Part shown: positions 23,573 to 32,567 of the stretch, piece by piece | Layout of the letters: each line of letters begins with the position of its first letter | How positions within the stretch are numbered: position 1 is the first letter of the stretch | Source of the DNA: Oculatella sp. LEGE 06141 | GTDB lineage: Bacteria; Cyanobacteriota; Cyanobacteriia; Elainellales; Elainellaceae | DNA length: 33,393 bases | Direction of reading: 5' to 3' | Assembly: GCF_015207605.1 (NCBI RefSeq) | Contig: NZ_JADEWO010000065.1 | Span: 1 to 33,393, forward strand | Translations under genes and position numbers: made by a program | Notes under the pieces: generated by a model | The model's input: the letters and a program-made list of their open reading frames with translations, nothing else | Told to the model about the DNA's origin: nothing | The model's database searches: none

Positions 23573-24790
23573 TTATGATGCGATCTGCTCTAATGACGGC
23601 ACGATCGAACGCCTTTGAGCAGGTATGGCATCGACCAAGGCACGATCGAGGTTCAGGTGTGCTGCAACCAGTTCGTGCGGTGTGAGTGCTAACCATTGAG
23701 CGAGCGACACATCGGTGAAGCGATCGCTAACGAAAACCTCTAGAAACCGCAGGGCTGTTGTTCCTGTGTTTTCAACATAATGCGCCATTGACATCGGCAC
23801 ATAGCCAACATCACCTGCCTGGAAGTCAAACGTCCGAGCGGTGCTCTCAGCAGCGAACACCGTCATTCGTGCCTCACCTTCAAGGTAGTATTGCCATTCA
23901 TCCCCATTGGGGTGCCAGTGAATTTCCCGCATCGCCCCCGGTTCGACTTCGACCAATGCTGCTGCGATTTGGGTGGCAGCCGGAAAGTTGCGACTATCGG
24001 TAACGCGAATCGTTCCGCCGTTAAAACGTTCTGGTTCCTGTGCCATCATATGGTGGCTAAACCACTGTGGAACCTGCTCTCGATTTGGTATGCGATCGGA
24101 GTCAAGAGAACCAGGAACATCCGTTTGGAAGATCCAAAGCTCCTTTTTGGGAATGTTCGCAAAGCTTGCCTCTGACCAACCAAAATTCTTGGCGAGGACT
24201 TCCTTTGGAATATGGGCACAGAGATCGGAAAGGAGAAAGGTACTATCTTCGGAGAAGTTGCCATCGCTGAATACGAGCAAGAACTCAGTGCCCTGCTCTC
24301 CGATACCCTAGATAGAGTGAGGAATACCAGGTGGAAAGTACCAAAGGTCGCCCTCACCCAGGTCATCTTGAAAGGTGTTGCCGTTACTATCGACAGCGGT
24401 CACGCGAGTCTGACCTGCCAACACATAACCCCACTCCGCTTCTTTGTGCCAGTGCAACTCACGCACCCCACCCGGATCTAAGCGCATATTTACACCCGCC
24501 ATCGCGGTCGAGATCGGCAATTCGCGTACCGTTGTCTGACGTGCCCATCCGCCCGGTTCAATCCGAATGTGACTGTCAGCAAACGACCATCGCATATTCG
24601 GTAGGGTTCCCGCATCGGTTTTGGGGGGACGGATCAAATCCCGGTCTTGTGCCTCACGGGACAAATTGCGCGGACCGAGAATGCTTGCACCTTCGCCATC
24701 GCGTATCGGCTGAATTGCGTCGCTTCCGGTTGGCGGTGAGTTTTCCGAATGAGATGGGAAAGGGTTTACAACTTCATGCTTATCTGTCAT
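23573..24790 (-). pseudogene. oxdC: Oxalate decarboxylase (bicupin) with in-frame TAG
   Basis: Converts oxalate to formate and CO2 with Mn. Frame from ATG 24790 (AAGGAG site) contains cupin 1 ([25 protein letters not shown]) and then TAG at 24308-24310 where the family has PHSIQG, so CAG (Gln) became TAG. The same frame continues GIGEQGTEFLLVFSDGNFSE, cupin 2 (REIHWHPNGDEWQYYLEG; MSMAHYVEN) to 23573. The lid SEDST keeps the Glu of the B. subtilis SENST lid, which favours decarboxylase over oxidase chemistry. Metal ligands of both cupins are intact. As it stands, two half proteins could be made (second start at 24280), otherwise readthrough is needed. Confidence 0.9.
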
Positions 24791-24902
24791 CGCTTTATCT
24801 CCTTAAAAGAATAAGAAACACAAACTGATTTGAATCAAAAAGCCAACGATCGCGTCTAAATGATGTGGCAACATTTCAGCAATGAAATAAGACTGGTTTC
24901 AA

Positions 24903-25847
24903 TTAATGGCTAATCAACGCGATCGCGATCGGCAGGGTGGCAATCATCATCATTGAAGTTAACAACAGAGTTGATGATGCTTCCGACTCATACATTTGAA
25001 AGCGTGATGCCAAAATGATTCCAACCACACTGGTCGGCAACGCACAAATCAAAATTCCCTCTGGGGCATCAGGATGGGGAATGCTCAACCAAAGCACCAA
25101 AACTACCATCAGCAGCGGCTGCACGATCATCTTCAGCACACTGTTAACAATAACCTCACGATTGAGCTTGAGTTTGTGTGCTGCCAGCGTTAAGCCGCTA
25201 CAAAAAACCGATACACCTGAAGTTGCAACGCCAATTAAGGTGAGCATTTTGTCTACAGCGCCAGGAACCTTCACCCCAAACAGAACTAACGCGATCGCCA
25301 AAGCAGGAACCCAAGCCACTGGTGCTTTGATTGCTCTTGATACTGATGATTGAAGTATCTGATTGAGACTAAAGTGCTTACCAGCGTTTTGAGTTTGTCC
25401 AAGTTCCACCAGTACTAACGTCAGTGGAACTTGAATCACGTTCATGATGATGGCGCTGATTGCGATCGAAACTATGCTAGAACTTCCATAGAGGTCATTT
25501 AGAATGGGAGTGCCAATAAAAGGGGCTGTGGGCACTGTAATGACAAACGCTTGCAGGGCAGCGGTTCCAACGTCATGATGAAATAGAATTCTGCTAACGA
25601 ACCAGGCAATCAGATAAAGACCTAGAAGCGCAATCAGCAACCCTAAGAATAATGTTCCTTGTTATAACAGTACACCGCGAGAAGTACCGGATGTACCAAC
25701 AAATAAAGAAGCTGGAAGTGCATAGTCTAGAACCAGATCATTGAGTCCACTCGTTTGAGTGCTACTAAACTGCTTCATTCGTCCTGCAAAGTATCCTAAT
25801 CCCATCACGAAGAATATTGGCAATAGAATCACTGTTTGGCTTGACAT
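24903..25847 (-). pseudogene. AEC (auxin efflux carrier) family permease with in-frame TAA
   Basis: Ten-TM-type permease of about 314 residues; relatives include malonate and malate transporters. N-terminal part MSSQTVILLPIFFVMGLGYF AGRMKQFSS, then DLVLDYALPASLFVGTSGTS RGVLL, then TAA (25662-25664), then in the same frame QGTLFLGLLIALLGLYLIAW and seven or so further hydrophobic helices to 24903. TAA replaces one codon; CAA is the simplest ancestor but other codons are possible. The conserved NDLYGSSSIV and GVSVFCSGLTL regions are intact. Directly downstream of malic enzyme, so malate or a similar C4 acid is the likely substrate. Confidence 0.87.
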
Positions 25848-25868
25848 CTGGATTAGATCTCCTTCTGC

Positions 25869-27512
25869 TCAAACGAGTTGCTGATACTCCGGTTTATAGA
25901 CGTGCTGGCGAATGAATGCTTCAATATCATCTGGACGATCAACCCGTGCCAATCCGCTATCAAACACCAGTTTTGCCACCCGTACTGCGGTCTTGGTCTC
26001 TGTTTCCAGAATGTTCGACTGCGGCGGATAGATTAACCCCTGCTCCAGCAGATCTTTGGGAACCTGATCGGCAACGGCGGCGGCGGCTTCAATAAACATC
26101 TCATCGGTCACGCGCTTCGCCTCTGTAGCATAAATGGCTAAACCGACTGCCGGGAAAATGTAGAAGTTGTTGGCTTGTCCGGGTAAGAACGTCTGACCGT
26201 TGAAATGAACAGGTGGAAATGGAACACCAGCCGCATAGATGGCTTTACCCTTTGACCAGGTATAAGCTTGCTCAGGAGTGCATTCTGCATGTTCAGTTGG
26301 GTTTGACAGTGCCATAATCACTGGGCGATCGTTCAGCCGCGACATGGTTTCAACCACCTGTTGAGTAAAGGCACCACCCACCGTACTGACCCCAATAATG
26401 GTCGTTGGTTTGATGCTTTCAATCGCAGCCACAAAATCTCTAGTGGGGGGATGGGGATGGGCATAGGGCTTCTGGAAGTCCACCAGATCGGTGCGAGTCG
26501 GTTCTAAGAGTCCATTCACGTCAAACATATAAACCTGTGCCTGAGCCTCCTTCAGTGTCATCCCCTGTGCCACTAGTGCTGTACAAAGCAAGTTGGCTAG
26601 ACCGATCGCCGCTGAACCTGCTCCCAAAAATAGATATTTCTCATCCTTGAGCTGGGTTCCTTTGAGCTTGGTAGCGTTGATCATGCCAGCCAGGGTAATG
26701 CCTGCTGTACCCTGAACATCATCGTTGTAGCAGGATACTTTGTCCCGATAACGTTCCAGTAAATGGACAGCATCCACCCCGGTCCAGTCCTCAAAGTGAA
26801 TGCAGCACTTGGGAAAGACTTCTTGCACTGCATCCACAAATTCATCCACAAAGCTGTACAGTTCCTCGGTAGATGGGCGTGTCTTGCGTAATCCCAGGTA
26901 CAGTGGATCGTTCAGGTATTGCTGGTTATTGCTTCCGGCATCCAGGTAAATGGGCAGCAGTCCGGTGGGTGGCACTCCGGCAGTAGCGGTGTAAAGTTGC
27001 AGTTTGCCGATTGGAATGCCCATGCCGTTCGCACCCAAATCCCCCAGTCCGAGAATCCGTCCGCCATCGGTCACGCAGATAACCCTCACATCCTTGATGG
27101 GCCAGTTCTGGAGAATTTGCTTCACCTGTCCACGCCGCTCGATCGACAGATACATACCTCTTGGACCTCGAAAAATATGTCCAAATTTGAGGCAGGCTTC
27201 CCCAATCGTGGGATCATAGACGATCGGCAGAAATCGCGCCGGATCTGACATGATCGTCCGATAGAACAGGGTTTCGTCATGATCGAGTAAGTTGATGAGA
27301 TAAATGTAGCGATCAAGGTCAGTATTCTTGTTACCCAGTTGCTGCATGACGCGGCACAATTGCAGATCCTCCGATTCGGTGACATCGGGGACTAGCCCCA
27401 CCAGTCCTAACGCCTGCCGTTCTGCCTCTGTAAAGGCAGTGGACTTATTGAGTGATGGATCATGGAGAAGTTCTGCTCCACGCTTGCCGTTCAGAGTGGT
27501 CTTGTAATTCAT
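25869..27512 (-). CDS. maeA: NAD-dependent malic enzyme
   Basis: 547 residues; oxidative decarboxylation of L-malate to pyruvate and CO2 with NAD(P)+ and Mn/Mg. Family signatures: YIYLINLLDHDETLFYR, IGEACLKFGHIFRGPRGMYL, ICVTDGGRILGLGDLGANGM near 145-165, FEDWTGVDAVHLLERYRDKV with metal-binding Glu-Asp, NDDVQGTAG, and the dinucleotide site FLGAGSAAIGLANL. Length and start (ATG 27512, 51 bp after fumC) are those of the large SfcA-type enzyme. With fumC it converts fumarate to malate to pyruvate. Confidence 0.96.
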   Translation of the reverse strand: MNYKTTLNGKRGAELLHDPSLNKSTAFTEAERQALGLVGLVPDVTESEDLQLCRVMQQLGNKNTDLDRYIYLINLLDHDETLFYRTIMSDPARFLPIVYDPTIGEACLKFGHIFRGPRGMYLSIERRGQVKQILQNWPIKDVRVICVTDGGRILGLGDLGANGMGIPIGKLQLYTATAGVPPTGLLPIYLDAGSNNQQYLNDPLYLGLRKTRPSTEELYSFVDEFVDAVQEVFPKCCIHFEDWTGVDAVHLLERYRDKVSCYNDDVQGTAGITLAGMINATKLKGTQLKDEKYLFLGAGSAAIGLANLLCTALVAQGMTLKEAQAQVYMFDVNGLLEPTRTDLVDFQKPYAHPHPPTRDFVAAIESIKPTTIIGVSTVGGAFTQQVVETMSRLNDRPVIMALSNPTEHAECTPEQAYTWSKGKAIYAAGVPFPPVHFNGQTFLPGQANNFYIFPAVGLAIYATEAKRVTDEMFIEAAAAVADQVPKDLLEQGLIYPPQSNILETETKTAVRVAKLVFDSGLARVDRPDDIEAFIRQHVYKPEYQQLV

Positions 27513-27564
27513 GACAGTTTTATCTCCGTTGTTATTGGGGGTTAGAACAATCTGTTTCGTTTAA

Positions 27565-28968
27565 TCACGACTTTGCGACGTAGGGATGAACCATCTTTGT
27601 GGGATCGACAACTTGATCGAACTCATCAGCAGTAACGTATGCCAGTTTCAGTGCCGCTTCCTTCAGCGTCAGATCGTGATCAAGGGCATAGTGTGCAACT
27701 TGCGAAGCTTTGTCATAGCCAATGATGGGACTGAGAGCTGTCACTAACATCAGCGATCGCTCCACAAAAGTATTAATTTGCGTTTGGTTAGGCTGTATAC
27801 CTGCGACCAAAAATCGACTAAAGTTAGAGCATCCATCACCCATAATCCGAATTGAGTGCATCACGTTGTGAATCATCACAGGCTTATACACATTCATCTC
27901 TAAATAACCACTCGCTCCACCAAACGTCACTGCGACATCATTCGCGATCACCTGTACGGCAATCATCGCTAGCGCTTCACACTGAGTTGGATTCACCTTT
28001 CCTGGCATGATTGATGAGCCGGGTTCATTGGCAGGAATATCCAGTTCGTGGAAACCACACCGAGGTCCACAACTCAGTAAACGAATATCATTCGCAATTT
28101 TGTACAAAGAGGTGGCTAAGGTCTTGAGCGCACTACTGAGCATCACCAACGCATCATGACTGCCCTGCACCGTAAACTTGTTTGGCGCAGTGACAAAAGG
28201 TAGCCCAGTGAGTTGGGCAATTTCTGTGGCTACAGCGGCTGCAAACTCAGGCGTTGAATTGATCCCCGTTCCAACGGCGGTTCCGCCTAGTGCCAGCCGA
28301 TACACCCCTTTTAAGCTGTCGGCTAAGCGATCGAGGCCATCATCCAACAGTCCCACATAGCCGGAAAACTCCTGTCCCAGGGTGAGCGGGGTGGCATCCT
28401 GTAAGTGAGTCCGACCAATTTTGACAATCTCTTTCCAAGCTTCTGCTTTGCGATTGAGTGAATCACGCAGTTCTTTAACCGCTGGAATCAATTTATCATT
28501 CACTCTCTGCGCTGCCGCAATATACATTGCAGAAGGGAAAGAATCATTCGATGACTGGGACATATTCACATGATCATTTGGATGCACAGGTGTTTTGCTG
28601 CCCAGCGGATTTTCAGTTAATTGACAACAGCGATTAGAAATCACTTCGTTGACATTCATATTGAATTGCGTGCCACTTCCCGTCATCCAAACACGCAACG
28701 GAAACTGGTCGTAATGTTCTCCTGTCAAAATTTCGTCGCAAACCTGACAAATCAATGTTCTTTGTTCATCACCCAACCGTTGAGCTTGATGATTGACGAT
28801 CGCCGCTGCTTTCTTTAGCACTGCGTAAGCCGCAATCATCTCGCGTGGAATTAAATCATTGCCGATGCTGAAATGTTCGAGCGATCGCTGGGTTTGTGCG
28901 CCCCAGAGCTTATCGCTGGGCACCTCGACGTTGCCCAGACTGTCAGTTTCAACGCGAATTGCACTCAT
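27565..28968 (-). CDS. fumC: Class II fumarate hydratase
   Basis: 467 residues from ATG 28968 (AGGA 7 nt upstream; an upstream TTG is less likely). Reversible hydration of fumarate to L-malate, iron-independent tetramer. Seen: [75 protein letters not shown], and the signature [13 protein letters not shown] with the catalytic Ser loop. Followed by malic enzyme. Cyanobacteria normally have a chromosomal copy, so this is probably an extra one. Confidence 0.96.
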   Translation of the reverse strand: MSAIRVETDSLGNVEVPSDKLWGAQTQRSLEHFSIGNDLIPREMIAAYAVLKKAAAIVNHQAQRLGDEQRTLICQVCDEILTGEHYDQFPLRVWMTGSGTQFNMNVNEVISNRCCQLTENPLGSKTPVHPNDHVNMSQSSNDSFPSAMYIAAAQRVNDKLIPAVKELRDSLNRKAEAWKEIVKIGRTHLQDATPLTLGQEFSGYVGLLDDGLDRLADSLKGVYRLALGGTAVGTGINSTPEFAAAVATEIAQLTGLPFVTAPNKFTVQGSHDALVMLSSALKTLATSLYKIANDIRLLSCGPRCGFHELDIPANEPGSSIMPGKVNPTQCEALAMIAVQVIANDVAVTFGGASGYLEMNVYKPVMIHNVMHSIRIMGDGCSNFSRFLVAGIQPNQTQINTFVERSLMLVTALSPIIGYDKASQVAHYALDHDLTLKEAALKLAYVTADEFDQVVDPTKMVHPYVAKS

Positions 28969-28983
28969 AATCAATCCTGTCGT

Positions 28984-29712
28984 CTAGAGAGTGGTTGCAG
29001 CCTGATCGATGATCTCGAAAACGGCATCTGGATGGGAAACCATCACAACATGGGACGCGCCATTGACAACAACGGTCTCTTTTGAGTTAGCCCGCTCCGC
29101 CATAAATGAATGCACCGCCTCCGGAATGTTCAAGTCGCGATCGCCATAGATGAACCAGGATGGGGTAGACTTCCATGCAGGCATACCGGAGGCTTCGTTC
29201 AGTGCAGCTTCCGTAATCGGACGCTGGGTAAGAGCCATCAGTTGTGCGTCGTTAGGGGGTACATCTGCGGCAAACTGGGCGTGGAACTTGTCCTGCTGAA
29301 TGTATAAGTCGTTGCTGCCATCGGGCAAGCCAACTGGCGGTGTGAGGGTTTCTCCAAGCGTGCTGCCCGGATAGCGTCCTGAGAGTTCAACGGCAGTCTC
29401 ATCCGCATCAGGGGCAAAGGCAGCAACATAGATTAGTGCTTTCACGTTCTGGTTCCCATTAACGGCATTGGTGATTACCGAGCCTCCGTAGGAATGCCCA
29501 ACCAGCACAATAGACCCGTCGATGTCTTTAAGGGCGCTGGCAATGTAGTCTGCGTCACTCTTAACGCTGCGCAGGGGATTCGCCACAGCAACGGTCGGAT
29601 AACCTTTTGTGACCAGCCTGGGCAGTACACCGTTCCAACTGGAAGAGTCAGCGAAGGCACCGTGAACGAACACGATTGTAGGCTTGTCAGCTTGTGCGCT
29701 TACAATACTCAT
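28984..29712 (-). CDS. Alpha/beta hydrolase, first gene of the organic-acid block
   Basis: 242 residues. TIVFVHGAFADSSSWNGVLP gives the oxyanion region, ALKDIDGSIVLVGHSYGGSV the nucleophile Ser near 89, DRDLNIPEAVHSF the acid Asp, and GASHVVMVSHPDAV the His near 223. Close to the EstC/plant hydroxynitrile lyase-like branch common in bacterial stress islands; substrate unknown. It starts 173 bp downstream of the -10 of promoter module 2, with GGAG 7 nt before ATG, and is separated from fumC by only 15 bp. Confidence 0.9.
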   Translation of the reverse strand: MSIVSAQADKPTIVFVHGAFADSSSWNGVLPRLVTKGYPTVAVANPLRSVKSDADYIASALKDIDGSIVLVGHSYGGSVITNAVNGNQNVKALIYVAAFAPDADETAVELSGRYPGSTLGETLTPPVGLPDGSNDLYIQQDKFHAQFAADVPPNDAQLMALTQRPITEAALNEASGMPAWKSTPSWFIYGDRDLNIPEAVHSFMAERANSKETVVVNGASHVVMVSHPDAVFEIIDQAATTL

Positions 29713-29877
29713 GATGGCTCCTGGATAGGTAATCGTAATGGAATAAGTTGCAACCGTGATGTGAGAAATTGACGGATGCAGGTTGCGATCGCAATGCGCT
29801 GTGAAGTGCTCTTAGGAGTGCTGTGCAGACAGTATCAGCAAACCTTCAATGTGTAATTGAATCACTATCACATTTGA

Positions 29878-30000
29878 TGGACTTACTATAGGAAATTGAC
29901 TCACGCCTGTCGTCCACTCACGGTTGACATTTTCGTGTAATCAAATGATGAGTCAAAAAGTCTCCCTAATGATGGGAGGCTGACTCCAACTAAAGTTGGT
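29878..30000 (-). promoter_or_regulatory. Promoter module, copy 2, upstream of the organic-acid block
   Basis: Minus-strand -35 ACGACA (29913-29908) and -10 TATAGT (29890-29885), 17 bp apart, preceded by TGTCAACCGTGAGTGG. CCAACTAAAGTTGG lies at 29986-29999 and is flanked by a GGAGGCT/AGCCTCC stem. The order and spacing follow copy 1 at 16430-16550. The interval 29713-30060 has no other coding signal. Confidence 0.65.
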
Positions 30001-30025
30001 CATTAGCCTCCAACTTCAGTACAGC

Positions 30026-30079
30026 TTACAAATGAACAAGCTCATCCTTATTGGCAACAATTACTCCTTGAGTGCAATC
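30026..30079 (-). pseudogene. Remnant of the 3' end of a NarL-type regulator gene
   Basis: The minus strand reads DCTQGVIVANKDELVHL-stop, against DRTQAVIMAVKRGIVSL-stop at the end of the intact regulator (16573-17205). The nucleotide match continues without large gaps through the spacer into the promoter module. Sequence further upstream is unrelated, though a 56-codon frame (30061-30231, minus) crosses the region in another phase. Confidence 0.6.
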
Positions 30080-30360
30080 TCTCTATGTCGGGCTTTTGAT
30101 TGCATTTTTACCGTACCTATTGCCATGACGAAATCTACAAGCGCCTCAAAGAACATAAAGGCTCTACCGGGCTTGATATTAGCAGCGGAAATTTTTTGGT
30201 TGTTAGTGAATCGACAAAGCAACTGTCCCATTTTTGGTGACTAGCTGATCAAACACTAGAAGCCTGAAACTACACAAAATCATTATTTGCAATTTGGAGT
30301 GTCTGATTTATGGCTCAAAACAGCACATTTCAGCCCGTAATTGTTTGATTGAAGCGAGTA

Positions 30361-30597
30361 ATGGAAGCCTTGATTGACAGGTATTTCAGCCTAAACGACC
30401 AAAAACTTTCCTTTGCTAAGACTGAGGCGGATTGGTTGCGGCAATTGGTTTTCACGGCTGAAGCAGTACAGGTGTTCAGCCAATTTTACATGAGGAAACT
30501 CCAACAACTTAATGGATCAGCCTCAAATGCCGATGCTTCCGTAAGTCTGGATCTTGAGATTGAGCAAACTATCGTTTTGAAGATTCTTGTTCTTTGA
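30361..30597 (+). CDS. Small hypothetical protein, 78 residues
   Basis: ATG at 30361 (a TTG at 30349 is in frame). Helical, polar protein: MEALIDRYFSLNDQKLSFAK, AEAVQVFSQFYMRKLQQLNG, SASNADASVSLDLEIEQTIV. Unrecognised. Support for a real family comes from a diverged, broken copy at 31456-31555 that conserves the coding frame (AVRMFSQFYIKKYE, stop, VNVSASNTDYSV). The pair flanks the recombinase gene. Confidence 0.55.
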   Translation: MEALIDRYFSLNDQKLSFAKTEADWLRQLVFTAEAVQVFSQFYMRKLQQLNGSASNADASVSLDLEIEQTIVLKILVL

Positions 30598-30783
30598 AGA
30601 AAGAGCCTCAAACCCCAATAGTCTAACAATGGTTAAACTAGTAGGAATATTAAATTCTAGTTAATTGATTTTATTGATTTTAAGGACTGGGATGTAGGAT
30701 GAGCGGAAGTGGTGGTGGCGGGTATAAATAGCAAGCACAGGCAATCTAGCCCAGCACGTATTGATAACTCGTATCATCAGTGC

Positions 30784-31467
30784 TTACGATCGAAAACTCA
30801 GTGTACTAATCGCCATCTCCTTATCTTTCTCCGTCACATCAATATATCGCTGTAACGCCGACAGACTCTTATGTCCAGAGATCGACTGAATATGCTTGAT
30901 CGGCACTCGTTCGTTGTGCATCCAGGTAATTGCCGTGCGCCGGAAGCTGTGAGTGCTAGCCCCCTCAATCCCCAACCGCTTAAAGGCTGCCCGTAAAATG
31001 GCATCGGCTGATTCTGGACAGATATGTCCTCGCCCCCACCGCCCTGGAAATAGATAGGGACGATCACTCCGATACTCCGCTAACAATTCCCTCAACTCTG
31101 GTGACACTGGAACGGATCGAGTCTCCTGTTTCCCCTTGGTTGTTGCCCGTCGAAAGGTAATGCGATCGCGCACCCGCCCGTCTGCCCTATACACATCAGC
31201 AGTGTGCAACGAACATGCCTCGTTGACCCGCGCAGTCGTGTAGAGGCAAATTCCAAACAAGGCTCGATCGCGCTCTGTCGGCAACCCCTCTACATAAGAG
31301 AGCAACGACAGGGAAGAGATCGCCTGCATTCCTTCCCCTTTTCCACTCCAAACCAGCAGCAGCAGCAATAGCTTCAGATTTGAAACCAACTCCACCTTGC
31401 CATCAAACAGCCAAGCGATCTCCTGCGCTGACAAGATCTTGGCTTGGTCGTGGCGGTTGATTTTCAC
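30784..31467 (-). CDS. Tyrosine recombinase / phage-type integrase, catalytic domain
   Basis: 227 residues from GTG 31467. Catalytic set is complete: Arg in YTTARVNEACSL, Lys in RATTKGKQ, HSFRR (His-x-x-Arg), GH in ISGHKSL and Tyr in LQRYIDV. The usual N-terminal core-binding domain is missing; instead only LSAQEIAWLFDG precedes a low-complexity insertion (LKLLLLLLVWSGKGEGMQAI and on), encoded by a GCT-rich run, before RDRALFGICLYTT. Such short integrases of cyanobacterial plasmids probably promote site-specific recombination. The insertion could disturb folding. Confidence 0.88.
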   Translation of the reverse strand: MKINRHDQAKILSAQEIAWLFDGKVELVSNLKLLLLLLVWSGKGEGMQAISSLSLLSYVEGLPTERDRALFGICLYTTARVNEACSLHTADVYRADGRVRDRITFRRATTKGKQETRSVPVSPELRELLAEYRSDRPYLFPGRWGRGHICPESADAILRAAFKRLGIEGASTHSFRRTAITWMHNERVPIKHIQSISGHKSLSALQRYIDVTEKDKEMAISTLSFRS

Positions 31468-31555
31468 AGGACGAGCAGTACGGATGTTCAGCCAATTCTA
31501 CATTAAGAAATATGAATAAGTTAATGTATCAGCCTCAAATACCGATTATTCCGTT
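31456..31555 (+). pseudogene. Broken copy of the 3' part of the 30361-30597 gene
   Basis: Aligns without gaps to 30446-30545 at roughly 70% identity; shared blocks include ATGTTCAGCCAATT and ATCAGCCTCAAAT. One in-frame stop (YE-stop-VNV). Its left end overlaps the start of the recombinase gene on the other strand. It may mark an old duplication made during integration. Confidence 0.6.
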
Positions 31556-31616
31556 CGTACATCTCCTTAAGTTGGAAGGACTTAAGAAAAACTTATTAGT
31601 GACGGATGTGCAGGTA

Positions 31617-31785
31617 GGGGTTGCGACAGGATACATGTAAAATTATGCAAGATGAGCCTGAAAGACACATGCCAGAAGAGTTTGAGAATTTTGAATTCTT
31701 GACCCTTTATGAGAGCAAGCCTCACGGCAGAATGAGGTTTTGAGACTGATCTTGCAGGTTTTTACACGTATCCTGTCGCGACCCC
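31617..31785. mobile_element. 169-bp MITE with 38-bp terminal inverted repeats
   Basis: The ends GGGGTTGCGACAGGATACAT... and the complement ...GGGGTCGCGACAGGATACGT match in 32 of 38 positions. AGGTA is present directly outside both ends (31612-31616 and 31786-31790), a 5-bp target duplication. Inside is a 32-codon frame beginning MQDEPERHMPEEFENFEFL, which resembles the N-terminus of an IS5-like transposase; the element is probably an internal-deletion derivative of an IS. Confidence 0.75.
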
Positions 31786-31813
31786 AGGTAGGCATTAGAA
31801 TAAGCAGAACTCA

Positions 31814-31905
31814 GCCGCATAACGGTGAGCGTCACCGGCGGCAGATAACATTGCAATGAAGACAGAAGTTATCAATCTGTCCGGTGCACGCGAGGGTTAG
31901 CTGGC
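31814..31905 (-). repeat. attC-like hairpin downstream of the GNAT gene
   Basis: Minus strand begins GCCAGCTAAC and ends GTTATGCGGC; inner arms GCGTGCACCGGACAG and CTGCCGCCGGTGACGC pair with bulges, and a central ATAAC/GTTAT stem lies inside. Outer boxes, bulged imperfect arms and position after a gene resemble integron attC sites. No IntI is present in the window. Confidence 0.4.
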
Positions 31906-31985
31906 GATTGCTGAAGCGGATGAAGTTAGTGGCTAAGAAGTTGTTGGGTTTCCTTCGTCAACCTAACCTACGGCGAGCGATCTCA

Positions 31986-32463
31986 CTATAAACGCTTTTC
32001 CATAAAGACATTGCACAGACTATCGTTATATCTCAATTGAGTAGAAGCCAAGTCTTTTGTAAAGTTTGAGTGCCTGTGGTTGGCGCTCCTCGTTTACAAG
32101 GTCTAGTCTCACCTTCCGATGACCTGCCTGCCTAGCAAAATCAAGGAGCCTTTGAGCCATTTCCCAGCCCCATCCTTGTCCTCGATACTCTTTGAGAAAC
32201 CACATACGCTTAAGTTCGCAAACTTCATTATCAAGTTTTCGGATTGCTCCAGTACCTACAACTTGCTCGTTGTCCACTAAGACCAAGAACACACCACCAT
32301 TGTCAAAATAGTGCGATCGCAGATGCTCAATATCAGACATGGAATCATAGCGCTTCAACTCCTTCTCGGTCAGGATATCTTGCCAAACCTCTAGGCACAC
32401 CGTCGTGACGATTTGCTTGGCTTGTTCAATTTGACTTTGCTGGATTGGTCTAATCTCAGTCAC
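31986..32463 (-). pseudogene. GNAT N-acetyltransferase with C-terminal frameshift
   Basis: GTG 32463 with AAAGGAATTTCA is the best start (MTEIRPIQQSQ). Acetyl-CoA binding motif A is clear: ELKRMWFLKEYRGQGWGWEM with QxxGxG-like RGQGWG, then QALKLYKRLGFYSIE. The frame stops at 32026 as IEI-stop, but one frame over the expected ending YNDSLCNVFMEKRL-stop is intact to 31986. A loss of two bases in a GAGAGATA run explains this. The truncated protein lacks only the last strand, and may be weakly active. Confidence 0.8.
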
Positions 32464-32567
32464 TGAAATTCCTTTACGTATCAATAATTTCGCAGAACTA
32501 GGGATTGAGATCACATTCGCTTGTTGGACGACGGAGCGCGGTTCTCAAGTGAAGGCCTCTGATGTCT

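Noticed and set aside
29996-30244. 82-codon plus-strand frame and a 56-codon minus-strand frame (30061-30231)
   Set aside because: The first has no ribosome site and starts inside the promoter palindrome. The second crosses the regulator remnant in another phase. Neither resembles a family.
30700-30731. Short frame MSGSGGGGYK after an AGGATG context
   Set aside because: Only ten codons before TAG. It could be the truncated start of a Gly-rich plasmid protein, but there is nothing more to support it.
32464-32567. Third attC site between HAD and GNAT genes
   Set aside because: A GTCCAAC box exists but no complementary partner box or paired arms were found.
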